Of a stretch of 10,023 nucleotides of DNA, positions 1 to 9,102 are shown piece after piece. How positions within the stretch are numbered: position 1 is the stretch's first letter; each line of letters begins with the position of its first letter. Position numbers and translations under genes: made by a program. The notes below the pieces were generated by a model. It ran no database searches and had not been told where the DNA came from. It was given only the letters and a program-made list of their open reading frames with translations. The stretch is from Proteobacteria bacterium UBA664 (GTDB taxonomy: Bacteria > Pseudomonadota > Gammaproteobacteria > UBA7966). The stretch spans positions 1 through 10,023 of the forward strand of contig DBNU01000179.1 of the NCBI GenBank assembly GCA_002299125.1, written 5' to 3'.

Positions 1-1682
<1,682 letters not shown>

Positions 1683-1747
1683 GCAGTAGCGTCTCCGGGA
1701 AACAGCGCAGGGCGGGGTCGCAGCAGCACCCACACAAAAGGCCGGCG

Positions 1748-1777
1748 AGTATAGCGCCCGTGTCGGGCGGCGGCCAA
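1748..1777 (-). promoter_or_regulatory. Putative sigma70-type promoter for gltB
   Basis: On the minus strand TATACT (1753-1748) matches the -10 consensus at 5 of 6 positions. TTGGCC (1777-1772), 18 nt further upstream, matches the -35 consensus at 4 of 6. Transcription would begin near 1741, giving a leader of about 58 nt before the gltB start at 1682. The site lies in the only intergenic gap that also has a stem-loop after the upstream gene, which supports a new transcription unit here. It is a prediction from motif and position only; the -35 box is weak and the spacer is 1 nt longer than ideal. Confidence 0.5.
1755..1769. repeat. Short perfect inverted repeat in the putative gltB promoter spacer
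   Basis: CGCCCG (1755-1760) and CGGGCG (1764-1769) form a perfect 6-bp dyad around a 3-nt centre. It fills almost the whole spacer between the proposed -10 and -35 boxes. It could be an operator half-site pair or a small hairpin. In such GC-rich DNA a 6-bp dyad can also arise by chance, so no function is assigned. Confidence 0.25.
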
Positions 1778-1787
1778 AGGTCACCGC

Positions 1788-1808
1788 GCGCGGGCCTTGC
1801 GCCCGCGC
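1788..1808 (-). terminator. GC-rich stem-loop directly after the SPOR gene stop codon; possible terminator
   Basis: GCGCGGGC (1788-1795) and GCCCGCGC (1801-1808) pair perfectly over 8 bp with a 5-nt loop. The stem starts at the base after the TGA stop (1811-1809) of the upstream SPOR gene. On the minus strand the bases that follow (GCGGTGACCTTTGG) contain no U-tract, so it is not a canonical intrinsic terminator. It could act with Rho, as a 3' end stabiliser, or be incidental. The proposed gltB promoter immediately downstream makes a transcript end here sensible. Confidence 0.4.
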
Positions 1809-3461
1809 TCAACGCGGGGGAGGGGCCGCGCGTTGCAATTCGGCGGCGCGCCTCGGGAAGGGTCCTTGCACCCGCAGGGCCTGCGGGAGAGTCGCGAGCG
1901 CCGCACTGGCGCGGGCGCGGTCGGGGTAGGGACCCAGGACCACCGCGTACCACGGCTTGCCATCTCGGGTCGTCGGGATCACCCGTGCCTTGCCCTCCAG
2001 ACCGTGGCGTGCAATCGCCGAGCGAGCCGCCGGAAGCCTGTCGGAGGCAAAGACCTGCAACAGCCAAGCCTCGCCATCCAGACGCGCGAGCCAGGCGAGA
2101 TCGGCCCCAGCGGTCGCGCTCACCGAGGGTGGAGCGCGCGGAGCTGCCGCCACCGACGTCGGTGGGGGCGGCGGTTTGGGCATGGGCTCAGGCGCCACCA
2201 CCGGGTCCTGCCCGGCCGTGCCCTGGCTGGGTGCCGCGGCCGGCCGCGGCGGCTCCTGCGGCGGCCGGGCCATCTCCCGAGCGGGATCCGCCGGCGGCTC
2301 CACCGAAGGCGCGATTGCCTCCACACCGGCTCCCGTTTTTGCCCCCGTGGTACCGATCCCGTCAGACTCGGACGGTGCGAGCGCGATGGCAGAGGCGCCA
2401 CGCTCCGGCCCCGCAACCTGGCCTGGCGCACGATCAGCGACGGCAATCGGCTGCTCGAAACCGGTCGCCGCAGCGTTGCCATCGTCGGGCGCACGCCCCT
2501 GTTCAGGAAAGCTCACAATCGGCGTAGCCGGTGCCTGCACATCGAGTGGCGGCAAGACCAGCGTCTCGATGACCGATCCGGCGGACTCATCCGCCGCACC
2601 CGGGGCGGAGTCACGCCAGAGCAGCGCCCGCACGAGCAGACTGGCCACGAAGATGAAGGCGACGAGCCCCATCACCAGCGCATACTTACGTGCCTGCGGC
2701 GCGCCGAGCGCGGGGGCCCTGGCGACACGCTCCGCCGGCTCGGCCTCGGCGGCGGCCACGGCAGCGACCGCACGCACAAAGCGCGCGTACAGGGGGCCGG
2801 GCAGCCCCCCGGTCTCGCGGTGCAGGCGCCGCACGGCATCGGGCGGCAACCGCACCCCCCGAAGCCCATCGGCCTGCTGGCGGGCGGCCAGGTAATCCGC
2901 CACCTCTGGCTCCTCGAGCGGAGGCATCTCCAGGCTGTGCGGCATGCCTGCGAGTAGCCCACGCAGGGGTGACGACGCCAGACGCGCCTCCAGCACCGGT
3001 CTACCCACGAGCAGCAGTCGCGGTCGGCAGCGTGCGCCCAGACGCGAAACAATATTCAGCAGGGACACGAGCAGGGCGTCGTTGGCGCGATCCGCATCAT
3101 CGAGCAGGATCACCGGCACCCGGTCCCGACGCGCCCAGCCCGAAAGGACCGTCATGAGCCCCTCGGTGGAGTCGCCATCTCCCCCAGCCTCGGCGACAAG
3201 GCCCGGCTCCCACGCCTCGGCAAGGCGCTCCACCACTTCCTCGGTGGTGGCGGCAGCAGCTCCATCCAGCATCGCCCAGGACCAGTTCTCAGGGGCACGC
3301 TGCAGCAGTTCCGTCAGCAGGGCCGTCTTGCCGGAGCCCTCCGGCCCGGCCAGCACGACCGCCTGCTGACCGAACTCGATCAGATGCAGCAACAGATCGA
3401 GGCGTTGCTCCAGCGCCGGCGACAACCAGAAGAAGGGTGGTTCCTCCTGCGCTTGGCTCAT
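1809..3461 (-). CDS. Membrane-anchored P-loop ATPase with C-terminal SPOR domain (DamX-like)
   Basis: This 550-residue protein is likely a cell-envelope or division protein. The N-terminal cytoplasmic domain resembles the ExeA/AAA family: Walker A GPEGSGKT (residues 39-46), Walker B VILLDDAD (117-124), and a following strand RPRLLLVGRP (146-155). One membrane helix spans about 260-281 (LVMGLVAFIFVASLLVRALL). A Pro/Ala-rich, probably disordered linker follows (about 285-455, with a run of five Pro near 431-435). A SPOR domain closes the protein (about 463-535), with WLLQVFAS and the hallmark DGKPWYAVVLGPY. SPOR domains bind denuded peptidoglycan at division septa, so the C-terminus should be periplasmic (N-in topology). 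A SPOR protein at this place between aroB and gltB is usual in Pseudomonas-like genomes; enteric DamX occupies a similar place after aroB. The ATG overlaps the TGA of the upstream dGTPase gene (ATGA), which suggests translational coupling. I leave the symbol empty because orthology to damX is not certain. Confidence 0.9.
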   Translation of the reverse strand: MSQAQEEPPFFWLSPALEQRLDLLLHLIEFGQQAVVLAGPEGSGKTALLTELLQRAPENWSWAMLDGAAAATTEEVVERLAEAWEPGLVAEAGGDGDSTEGLMTVLSGWARRDRVPVILLDDADRANDALLVSLLNIVSRLGARCRPRLLLVGRPVLEARLASSPLRGLLAGMPHSLEMPPLEEPEVADYLAARQQADGLRGVRLPPDAVRRLHRETGGLPGPLYARFVRAVAAVAAAEAEPAERVARAPALGAPQARKYALVMGLVAFIFVASLLVRALLWRDSAPGAADESAGSVIETLVLPPLDVQAPATPIVSFPEQGRAPDDGNAAATGFEQPIAVADRAPGQVAGPERGASAIALAPSESDGIGTTGAKTGAGVEAIAPSVEPPADPAREMARPPQEPPRPAAAPSQGTAGQDPVVAPEPMPKPPPPPTSVAAAPRAPPSVSATAGADLAWLARLDGEAWLLQVFASDRLPAARSAIARHGLEGKARVIPTTRDGKPWYAVVLGPYPDRARASAALATLPQALRVQGPFPRRAAELQRAAPPPR

Positions 3462-4588
3462 GTCGGGAATCCAGCCTCGAAGATGCGCCGATACTCGGCC
3501 ACCGCGAAGCGGTCAGTCATCCCCGCGATGTAGTCGCTGATGGCCTGCATTTGCACCGGAACGTCTTCACGCTGGCACTCCGGGGGCAGTAGACGTGGCG
3601 CGTCGGCGAAGGCTGCGAACAACTCGCGCACGATCCTGCGCCCCTTCATCGCCATGCGATGAACCCGATGGTGCTGGTACAGGGCATCCCGCAGGAAGCG
3701 TTTCACGGCCAGGTGATGCTCGCGCATGACGGGCGATAACGCCACCAGCGGCTCGCCGAATGCCTGCACGTCCCCTGGGCAAGTCACGCGGGCGTCCGCC
3801 AGCCGTTCCCGGCTGTTGCGAATGAGGTCTGTCACGTTCGCGTCGATGGATCGGCGAATCACTTCATGCATGAGGCGACGGTCACCCAGGTGCGGCCACT
3901 GCCTTTGCACTTCCACGGCGGCGCGCGCGAACGGTTCGTAGGCAAGAACCTGCGCGGGTTGCAACAGCCCGGCGCGCAGACCGTCATCCACATCGTGGTT
4001 GTTGTAGGCGATCTCATCGGCGATGTTCGCCACCTGCGCCTCCAGGGACGGCTGCCCGCCCTCGATAAACCGAACCGCTACGGCACCGAGTTCACCGGCA
4101 CGCCTGCGTGAGCAATGTTTCAGGATGCCCTGGCGGGTCTCGAGGGTGAGATTGAGCCCGGGGAATGCTGCGTAGCGATCCTCGAGCAAGTCCACGATGC
4201 GCAGGCCATGGGCGTTGTGTTCGAAACCGCCATGCACGGCCATACAGGCATCGAGTGCGTGCTGTCCGGCATGACCAAAGGGAGCGTGCCCCAAGTCGTG
4301 GGCCAGCGCGATCGCCTCGGTGAGCGCCTCATTGAGTTGCAGGGCCGAGGCGACGGTACGGGCAATCTGTGCGACCTCCAGGGTGTGCGTGAGACGCGAT
4401 CGAAACATGTCGCCCTCATAGCTGGCGAACACCTGGCACTTTTGCTCGAGCCTTCGGAAAGCGGCACTGTGCACGATGCGATCCCGATCACGCATGTGCT
4501 CAGTGCGAAACGGTGGCGGATCCTCCGGGTGGGCGCGACCGCCCGGGGACTGAATCGGCGTAGCCCACGACGCAAGCGGCGCGCTCAT
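3458..4588 (-). CDS. dgt: Deoxyguanosinetriphosphate triphosphohydrolase-like protein (HD domain)
   Basis: The 376-residue product belongs to the dGTPase family, which cleaves dNTPs to deoxynucleoside and triphosphate in the cytoplasm. The metal-binding HD signature is complete: His68 (RLTHTLEV), His97-Asp98 (AHDLGHAPFGH) and Asp191 (IADEIAYNNHD). The N-terminal motif RDRDRIVHSAAFRRLEQKCQVF is represented by RDRDRIVHSAAFRRLE (33-48), and YIAGMTDRFA (353-362) marks the C-terminal part. The length fits the short 'dGTPase-like' type rather than E. coli Dgt, which is about 505 residues, so substrate preference may differ from strict dGTP. The start at 4588 gives the N-terminal length usual for the short type; its ribosome binding site is poor. 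It lies 24 bp after aroB, and its stop overlaps the next start (ATGA), so it is probably part of the aro-SPOR transcript. The family call is secure; the symbol is by similarity only. Confidence 0.93.
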   Translation of the reverse strand: MSAPLASWATPIQSPGGRAHPEDPPPFRTEHMRDRDRIVHSAAFRRLEQKCQVFASYEGDMFRSRLTHTLEVAQIARTVASALQLNEALTEAIALAHDLGHAPFGHAGQHALDACMAVHGGFEHNAHGLRIVDLLEDRYAAFPGLNLTLETRQGILKHCSRRRAGELGAVAVRFIEGGQPSLEAQVANIADEIAYNNHDVDDGLRAGLLQPAQVLAYEPFARAAVEVQRQWPHLGDRRLMHEVIRRSIDANVTDLIRNSRERLADARVTCPGDVQAFGEPLVALSPVMREHHLAVKRFLRDALYQHHRVHRMAMKGRRIVRELFAAFADAPRLLPPECQREDVPVQMQAISDYIAGMTDRFAVAEYRRIFEAGFPT

Positions 4589-4612
4589 GCACCGACCAGC
4601 CGCGACGGCTCC

Positions 4613-5701
4613 CTAAGCGGTTGCGTCAGGCGCGCGCGCGAGGGTGGCATCGAGTGCTCCCGGGGGATAATCAGCGGTCACATGTGCCGCTCCGAGGCGC
4701 TCCAGCAGCACGAGGCGTACCCTGCCGTCACGCGTCTTCTTGTCGACCCGCATGAGATCCAGCATGTGCGCGGGATCGAGATCCTGGGGGAGATCGACCG
4801 GCAGGCCCGCCGCGCGGATGAGTCGGTCGATGCGGCCGCAGAGATACGAGTCGATGCGGCCCAACCGACACGAGAGATCTGCGGCGAGTGACATGCCAAC
4901 CGCGACCGCTTCGCCATGCAACCAGGTGCCGTAACCCGTGCCTGTTTCAATCGCGTGACCGAAGGTGTGCCCGAGGTTGAGGATCTCGCGCAGGCCAGAC
5001 TCGAGTTCGTCAATGGCAACCACCTCAGACTTGACCCGACAGGAGCGGGCCACTGCGTGCGTCAACGCCTCAGGATCCCGGGCGCGCAAACGCGCCATGT
5101 TCGCCTCCAGCCATTCGAAGAAATGGGCATCACGGATGAGCCCGTACTTGATCACCTCCGCCAGACCGGCAGCGAATTCCCGCTCCGGTAACGTCCCAAG
5201 GGTGGCGAGGTCGGCTATCACCGCCCGTGGCTGGTGAAAGGCACCGATCATGTTCTTGCCGAGCGGATGGTTGACTGCGGTTTTGCCGCCGACGGATGAG
5301 TCCACCTGGGCCAGCAGAGTGGTCGGGATCTGAATGAACTGCACACCGCGCTGATAAACCGCTGCCGCAAAGCCGGTGATGTCCCCGACCACGCCACCAC
5401 CGAGCGCCACAAGGGTGCAGTTGCGATCGAAACGCAGCTCGAGCAGCCGCGTCAGAATGGATTCGAGGGTGGTGAGATTCTTGTGTTCCTCACCATCGCT
5501 GATGAGCAGCGTCTGGGGCGCCCACTCAGCCAGGGCATTCTTCAGCGGCGCGAGCCAGAGTGCGGCAATCGTCGGATTGCTCACCACCAATATCTGGCGA
5601 CTTCGCAGCACCGACGTATACAGCTCCGGATTTCCGAGGATCCCGCGGCCGACGTGGATTGGGTAGCTACGGTCACCGAGTCCGACTTCCAGCTTCAACA
5701 C
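4613..5701 (-). CDS. aroB: 3-dehydroquinate synthase
   Basis: AroB converts 3-deoxy-D-arabino-heptulosonate 7-phosphate to 3-dehydroquinate, the second step of the shikimate pathway, using NAD+ and a divalent metal. The 362-residue product has the usual length. The NAD-binding segment [13 protein letters not shown] is at 99-111, and [15 protein letters not shown] (126-140) supplies substrate-binding residues. The expected metal ligands are Glu182 (AEVIKYG), His245 (NLGHTFGHA) and His262 ([10 protein letters not shown]). The start is GTG at 5701, inside the end of aroK; the two genes overlap by 7 nt (5695-5701). GGAG lies 11 nt upstream within aroK. Coupled translation with aroK is likely. No key residue is missing. 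Confidence 0.97.
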   Translation of the reverse strand: MLKLEVGLGDRSYPIHVGRGILGNPELYTSVLRSRQILVVSNPTIAALWLAPLKNALAEWAPQTLLISDGEEHKNLTTLESILTRLLELRFDRNCTLVALGGGVVGDITGFAAAVYQRGVQFIQIPTTLLAQVDSSVGGKTAVNHPLGKNMIGAFHQPRAVIADLATLGTLPEREFAAGLAEVIKYGLIRDAHFFEWLEANMARLRARDPEALTHAVARSCRVKSEVVAIDELESGLREILNLGHTFGHAIETGTGYGTWLHGEAVAVGMSLAADLSCRLGRIDSYLCGRIDRLIRAAGLPVDLPQDLDPAHMLDLMRVDKKTRDGRVRLVLLERLGAAHVTADYPPGALDATLARAPDATA

Positions 5702-6249
5702 AGGCGGTCGAGCTCCATGGTGATCAGGTTGGTCAGCTGCCGCACTGTACGATGAGCGGTGGGCACTATCAAATGGGAGACCTCGCGGTACAGAGGGTCG
5801 CGCTGCTGTAACAGTTCCTGGAGACGCTCCCGTGGGTCGGCGTTCATCAGCAGTGGTCGCGAGCGATCCCCTCGCGTGCGTTCAACCAGTTGATTCAATG
5901 TCGCCTCGAGGTAGACGACCAGCCCGCGTTGCCGCAGGTGCGCGCGGTTTTCTGGCAAAAGCACCGCACCACCACCGGTCGCGAGCACGATCGCCGGTTG
6001 TGCCGTCAGTTCGTCGATGACCTGCGCCTCGCGCTCGCGGAAGCCCGATTCCCCCTCGCGCTCGAAAATGAGGGGAATGGTCGCGCCGGTACGCTCCTCG
6101 ATGACGCGATCGCTGTCGAAAAATGCCCGATTCAGCGAGCGGGCAAGTTGGCGCCCGACCGTGCTCTTGCCGGCCCCCATGCAACCGACGAGAAACACAC
6201 TCCGCGCGCCGCCATTCACTGCCCTTGCCGTTGACGTTGCCTCGCTCAT
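5695..6249 (-). CDS. aroK: Shikimate kinase
   Basis: AroK phosphorylates the 3-hydroxyl of shikimate with ATP to give shikimate 3-phosphate. The 184-residue product has the Walker A motif GCMGAGKST (residues 22-30), shikimate-binding FFDSDRVIE (43-51), FREREAQVI (70-78), the glycine loop TGGGAV (91-96) and the lid-region arginine in RSRPLL (129-134). Its 15-residue hydrophilic N-terminal extension is ordinary for proteobacterial AroK. The ATG at 6249 is 45 bp after the pilQ stop. The ribosome binding site is weak (GAG, 5 nt upstream), so expression may depend partly on readthrough from pilQ. Its 3' end overlaps aroB. The pilQ-aroK-aroB linkage supports the aroK rather than aroL type. Confidence 0.97.
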   Translation of the reverse strand: MSEATSTARAVNGGARSVFLVGCMGAGKSTVGRQLARSLNRAFFDSDRVIEERTGATIPLIFEREGESGFREREAQVIDELTAQPAIVLATGGGAVLLPENRAHLRQRGLVVYLEATLNQLVERTRGDRSRPLLMNADPRERLQELLQQRDPLYREVSHLIVPTAHRTVRQLTNLITMELDRLC

Positions 6250-6294
6250 GCCATCTCGGGCGGCTGCAACCCGGCGCCGACTCCGCCCGGCAAC

Positions 6295-8427
6295 TCAGCC
6301 AGCGCCCACGCTGTCCTTCAGGATCTTAGGGGTGACGAAGATGAGCAGTTCGCGCTTCTCCTCCGTGCGCCCCTCGCGCTTGAACAGCCAACCTACATAG
6401 GGGAGATCGCCAAAGAAGGGGACCCGATCGGTACCGCGCTGATTGGTCGAGACGAACACACCGCCCAGCACGACCGTCTCGCCGTTGTCGACCAGCACCT
6501 GGGTGACGGCGCGGCTGGTGTCGATGGGCGGCGCACCGGCAGCGGCCGGATCGGTGCGGTTGACCGTGTCACGGCGAACCTCCAAGTCCATGATGATGCG
6601 CTCGTCAGGCGTGATCTGGGGCTTGGCCGTCAATGCGAGCACCGCCTTCTTGAACTGCACGTTGGCGATCGCCGCGCCACCTACGCCCGCGAAGGCTGCG
6701 AAGGGGACTTCCTGACCCTGCTCGATGATCGCTTCCTTCTGGTTGGCCGTGATGATGCGCGGCGCGGAGATCGTCTCGGCGCGGTTCTCCGACTGAGCGG
6801 CCTGCAACTCGAGCTGCAGCAGAAGCGTGCCGATCTTGCCCACCGCTAGTCCGATGGCACCGGCCGGTGTGGTGTCGAGAACGGTCGGCAGATCGACGAT
6901 GTACTGCTCGATCCCTTCTGAGCCCTCGTTGATGAAGGCCGTTCCTTGCCCGAAGCTGGTGTTGCCAGGGCGCCGACCGCCGATTCTGCCGATATCGGGT
7001 GCACCGGCCGGATTGAGGTTCCTTGACAGGCCGAAGCGCACGCCGAGATCCTGCAGGAAGGTCTGGTTCGCGACCACCACGCGCGACTCGATGAGCACCT
7101 GTCGCACCGGGATATCCAGCGTCTCCACCACCTTGCGGATGTCGGCGAGGCGCTCGGCCGTGTCCTGCACGAGCAGCGTGTTGGTGCGATCGTCGATCGT
7201 CACGTTGCCCCGCTCGGATAGCAGCCGGTTCTGCTCCGACTTGATGAGCGCCGCAAGATCCGTTGCCTTGGCATAGTTCACCTGCACGAACTCGGTACGC
7301 AACGGTGCCAGCTCCGCTAGCGCCTGCCGGGCCTCGAGTTCCTGCTTCTCGCGCTGCGCAAGTTCCTCCTGCGGTGCCACCAGAAGGACGTTGCCCGTTT
7401 TGCGCAGGCCGAGCCCTTTGGTCTTGAGCACGATATCGAGCGCCTGATCCCACGGCACGTTCTTCAAGCGTAAGGTCACGCTGCCACCGACCGTATCGCT
7501 GGTGACAAGGTTCTGCTCGGTGAAGTCCGCGATGAGCTGCAGGACAGCGCGCACCTCGATATCCTGGAAATTGAGCGATAGCCGTTCGCCCGTGTAGCCG
7601 AGACGTTCCTTGCGCGCTGCCTCGACTTCCTCCTTGCTCAATGGCCGCAACTCCAGCGTGAACTGCTCATCGGTCTGATAGGCGAGGTGCTCGAATTCTC
7701 CCGTGGGCGTCACGATGATGCGCGTGCCGTTTCCGTAGCGAATCGTGTCGACGACCTTGGCCGGAGTTGCGAAATCGCCCACATCAAGCTGCCGATTCAG
7801 TGGCTCGGGCAGATAGACCGTTGGGAAATCCACCAGCAGCTTGCCACCCTGTTCTTCGATATTCACTGCGACATCAGGCGTGGAAAGCTGTACCACAATT
7901 CGTGCCTCACCCGCATCGCCGCGCCGGAAGTCCACGTTACGAATGCTGGGGCGACCTCCTTCCGCACCGGCGGCCACTACATCGCCGCGGGCCTGCGGCG
8001 GCAGCGGGTCCTTCATCGCAAGGGTCCCTGATTCGACGGTCACCAGTACCGCGTTACCCTTGCGCTCGATGTTGTAGGGAACCATGTCGACCAGCTTCAG
8101 CACCACTCGCGTGCGTCCGTCCGCTTCGACCATGTTCACCGACTCCACCGCCCCGATGCCGATGTTGCGCATGCGCTCCCCGGTTGCGAGCGTGATACCC
8201 GGCAAGTCGATGGCGATACGCGCCGGGTTGTCGACTGTGAATGTGAGTGGATCGATGCCGGGGTCTGCATCCAGTTGCAGGCGCACCTGAACGCGATTCC
8301 CCGGCAGGGCCGAGTGGGTCACTGCGTCAAGCGTGGCTGCAGTGGCGTTGTTCACGCCCCAGCCGCAGAGCATGAGTATCACGGCTCGAAGCAGCATCGA
8401 GGTTCGATTGTGTTGGTGCAGGTTCAT
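6295..8427 (-). CDS. pilQ: Type IV pilus secretin PilQ
   Basis: PilQ forms the outer-membrane pore through which the type IV pilus is extruded and retracted. With the start at 8427 the protein has 710 residues, a usual length. A Sec signal peptide covers about residues 1-31 (hydrophobic MLLRAVILMLCGWG, then NNATAA). Two AMIN-type peptidoglycan-binding domains follow (about 32-135 and 160-260). Next come an STN/N0 domain (about 284-345, beginning RLSLNFQDIEVRAVLQLIAD) and an N1 ring domain (about 375-440, with NYAKATDLAALI and DDRTNTLLVQDT). The secretin core (about 450-705) includes ISAPRIITANQKEA, ETVVLGGVF, VPFFGDLPYVGWLF and the terminal ELLIFVTPKIL. A longer frame reaches upstream to a TTG at 8475, but the ATG at 8427 is preferred because GAGGAG lies 8 nt upstream and the signal peptide then starts naturally. 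It follows pilP after 102 bp. Confidence 0.97.
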   Translation of the reverse strand: MNLHQHNRTSMLLRAVILMLCGWGVNNATAATLDAVTHSALPGNRVQVRLQLDADPGIDPLTFTVDNPARIAIDLPGITLATGERMRNIGIGAVESVNMVEADGRTRVVLKLVDMVPYNIERKGNAVLVTVESGTLAMKDPLPPQARGDVVAAGAEGGRPSIRNVDFRRGDAGEARIVVQLSTPDVAVNIEEQGGKLLVDFPTVYLPEPLNRQLDVGDFATPAKVVDTIRYGNGTRIIVTPTGEFEHLAYQTDEQFTLELRPLSKEEVEAARKERLGYTGERLSLNFQDIEVRAVLQLIADFTEQNLVTSDTVGGSVTLRLKNVPWDQALDIVLKTKGLGLRKTGNVLLVAPQEELAQREKQELEARQALAELAPLRTEFVQVNYAKATDLAALIKSEQNRLLSERGNVTIDDRTNTLLVQDTAERLADIRKVVETLDIPVRQVLIESRVVVANQTFLQDLGVRFGLSRNLNPAGAPDIGRIGGRRPGNTSFGQGTAFINEGSEGIEQYIVDLPTVLDTTPAGAIGLAVGKIGTLLLQLELQAAQSENRAETISAPRIITANQKEAIIEQGQEVPFAAFAGVGGAAIANVQFKKAVLALTAKPQITPDERIIMDLEVRRDTVNRTDPAAAGAPPIDTSRAVTQVLVDNGETVVLGGVFVSTNQRGTDRVPFFGDLPYVGWLFKREGRTEEKRELLIFVTPKILKDSVGAG

Positions 8428-8435
8428 GGCTGGGT

Positions 8436-8441
8436 CTCCTC
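8436..8441 (-). promoter_or_regulatory. Strong ribosome binding site deciding the pilQ start
   Basis: GAGGAG on the minus strand lies 8 nt before the ATG at 8427. It supports that start over the upstream in-frame TTG at 8475, which would place this site inside the coding region. It sits in the 102-bp pilP-pilQ gap (8428-8529), where I found no convincing promoter. The only other structure there is a weak 5-bp inverted repeat, GTTGG/CCAAC, at 8460-8476. Confidence 0.7.
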
Positions 8442-8529
8442 GCATAGGCAGCGGCTGACGTTGGACGTACACCAACTGCTCAGGCCATGACCACAGGTCT
8501 GGTTCTTGCGACCGTCTGCGGCATTCATT

Positions 8530-9102
8530 TCAAGTATCTTCCGGCAGTGCCATGCTGGCCTGTCGCTCGTCGAAACCGGCGTCCATATCGCCGATGATCT
8601 CGCGCAAGTCGATGCGGGCCTCGCTTATCGCGGTGATCTTGCCGGCGTTGCGGCCAAGGTAGTTGCCAATCTGCACCCGATGTACGGTTCCGGTCGGGTC
8701 CACGACAATCCCCCACATTGCACCGCCGTTCTGCATCGTGCCGACCATACGCAGTGCGTCGAGGTCGAAGCCCTCCAGCTCTTCCTTTGGCCGTACCTTC
8801 AGCTCGAACTCAAATGCTTCTTGCTGTGGATCGCGTGTGACGACGGCCTCGGGTGCCTTCTTTTCCTGGTCGAGGAAGGGTTGGAAGGGATCCCGCACCC
8901 CTGCGTCTGCTGCGCGGAAGAGGTGGTTGGCGACGATGCGAAACTCCGGCAGCGGCTCGATGACACCACCTGGTCGCGCCCTGACCTCCGCTGCGTAGGC
9001 CTCGAGCTCGGAAAGCCCTGGATCAGCGCAGCCCCCAAGAGCGAGCAGCAGCGCCAGCGGCAGCGTCCGGAGGAGATTCGATTGCAGTTGCGAGATGCTC
9101 AC
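8530..9102 (-). CDS. pilP: Type IV pilus assembly lipoprotein PilP
   Basis: PilP is a periplasmic lipoprotein that links the PilN/PilO inner-membrane complex to the PilQ secretin. The 190-residue product begins with a lipoprotein signal peptide ending in the lipobox LGGC, with Cys25 as the lipidated residue. A flexible stretch follows, including the family motif RDPFQPF (residues 70-76). The C-terminal beta domain (about 105-185) contains LRMVGTMQNGGAMWGIV and VHRVQIGNYLGRNAGKI, both typical of PilP. The start is GTG at 9102, inside the pilO stop (GTGA, 4-nt overlap). A near-perfect AGGAGG at 9109-9114 lies 6 nt upstream, inside pilO. Residues +2 and +3 after the lipidated Cys are Ala and Asp. 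Confidence 0.96.
   Translation of the reverse strand: MSISQLQSNLLRTLPLALLLALGGCADPGLSELEAYAAEVRARPGGVIEPLPEFRIVANHLFRAADAGVRDPFQPFLDQEKKAPEAVVTRDPQQEAFEFELKVRPKEELEGFDLDALRMVGTMQNGGAMWGIVVDPTGTVHRVQIGNYLGRNAGKITAISEARIDLREIIGDMDAGFDERQASMALPEDT

Noticed and set aside
1760..2957. Three overlapping plus-strand open frames of 255-386 codons
   Set aside because: They lie opposite the SPOR gene, mainly its Pro/Ala-rich linker, whose GC-rich codons leave few stops on the other strand. The translations are Arg/Pro/Ala-rich with no domain, and all three frames being open together points to composition bias.
4625..4645. A GC-alternating run near the aroB 3' end, considered as a possible repeat or Z-DNA tract
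   Set aside because: It encodes the Ala/Arg-rich AroB C-terminus in frame and is short; similar runs occur elsewhere in the window, so composition explains it.
4115..4891. A 258-codon plus-strand open frame across the dgt-aroB junction
   Set aside because: It is antisense to two clear enzymes with intact catalytic motifs and has no family features.
8428..8475. An N-terminal extension of pilQ starting at a TTG
   Set aside because: It would put a charged segment before the signal peptide and swallow the GAGGAG ribosome binding site that fits the ATG at 8427.
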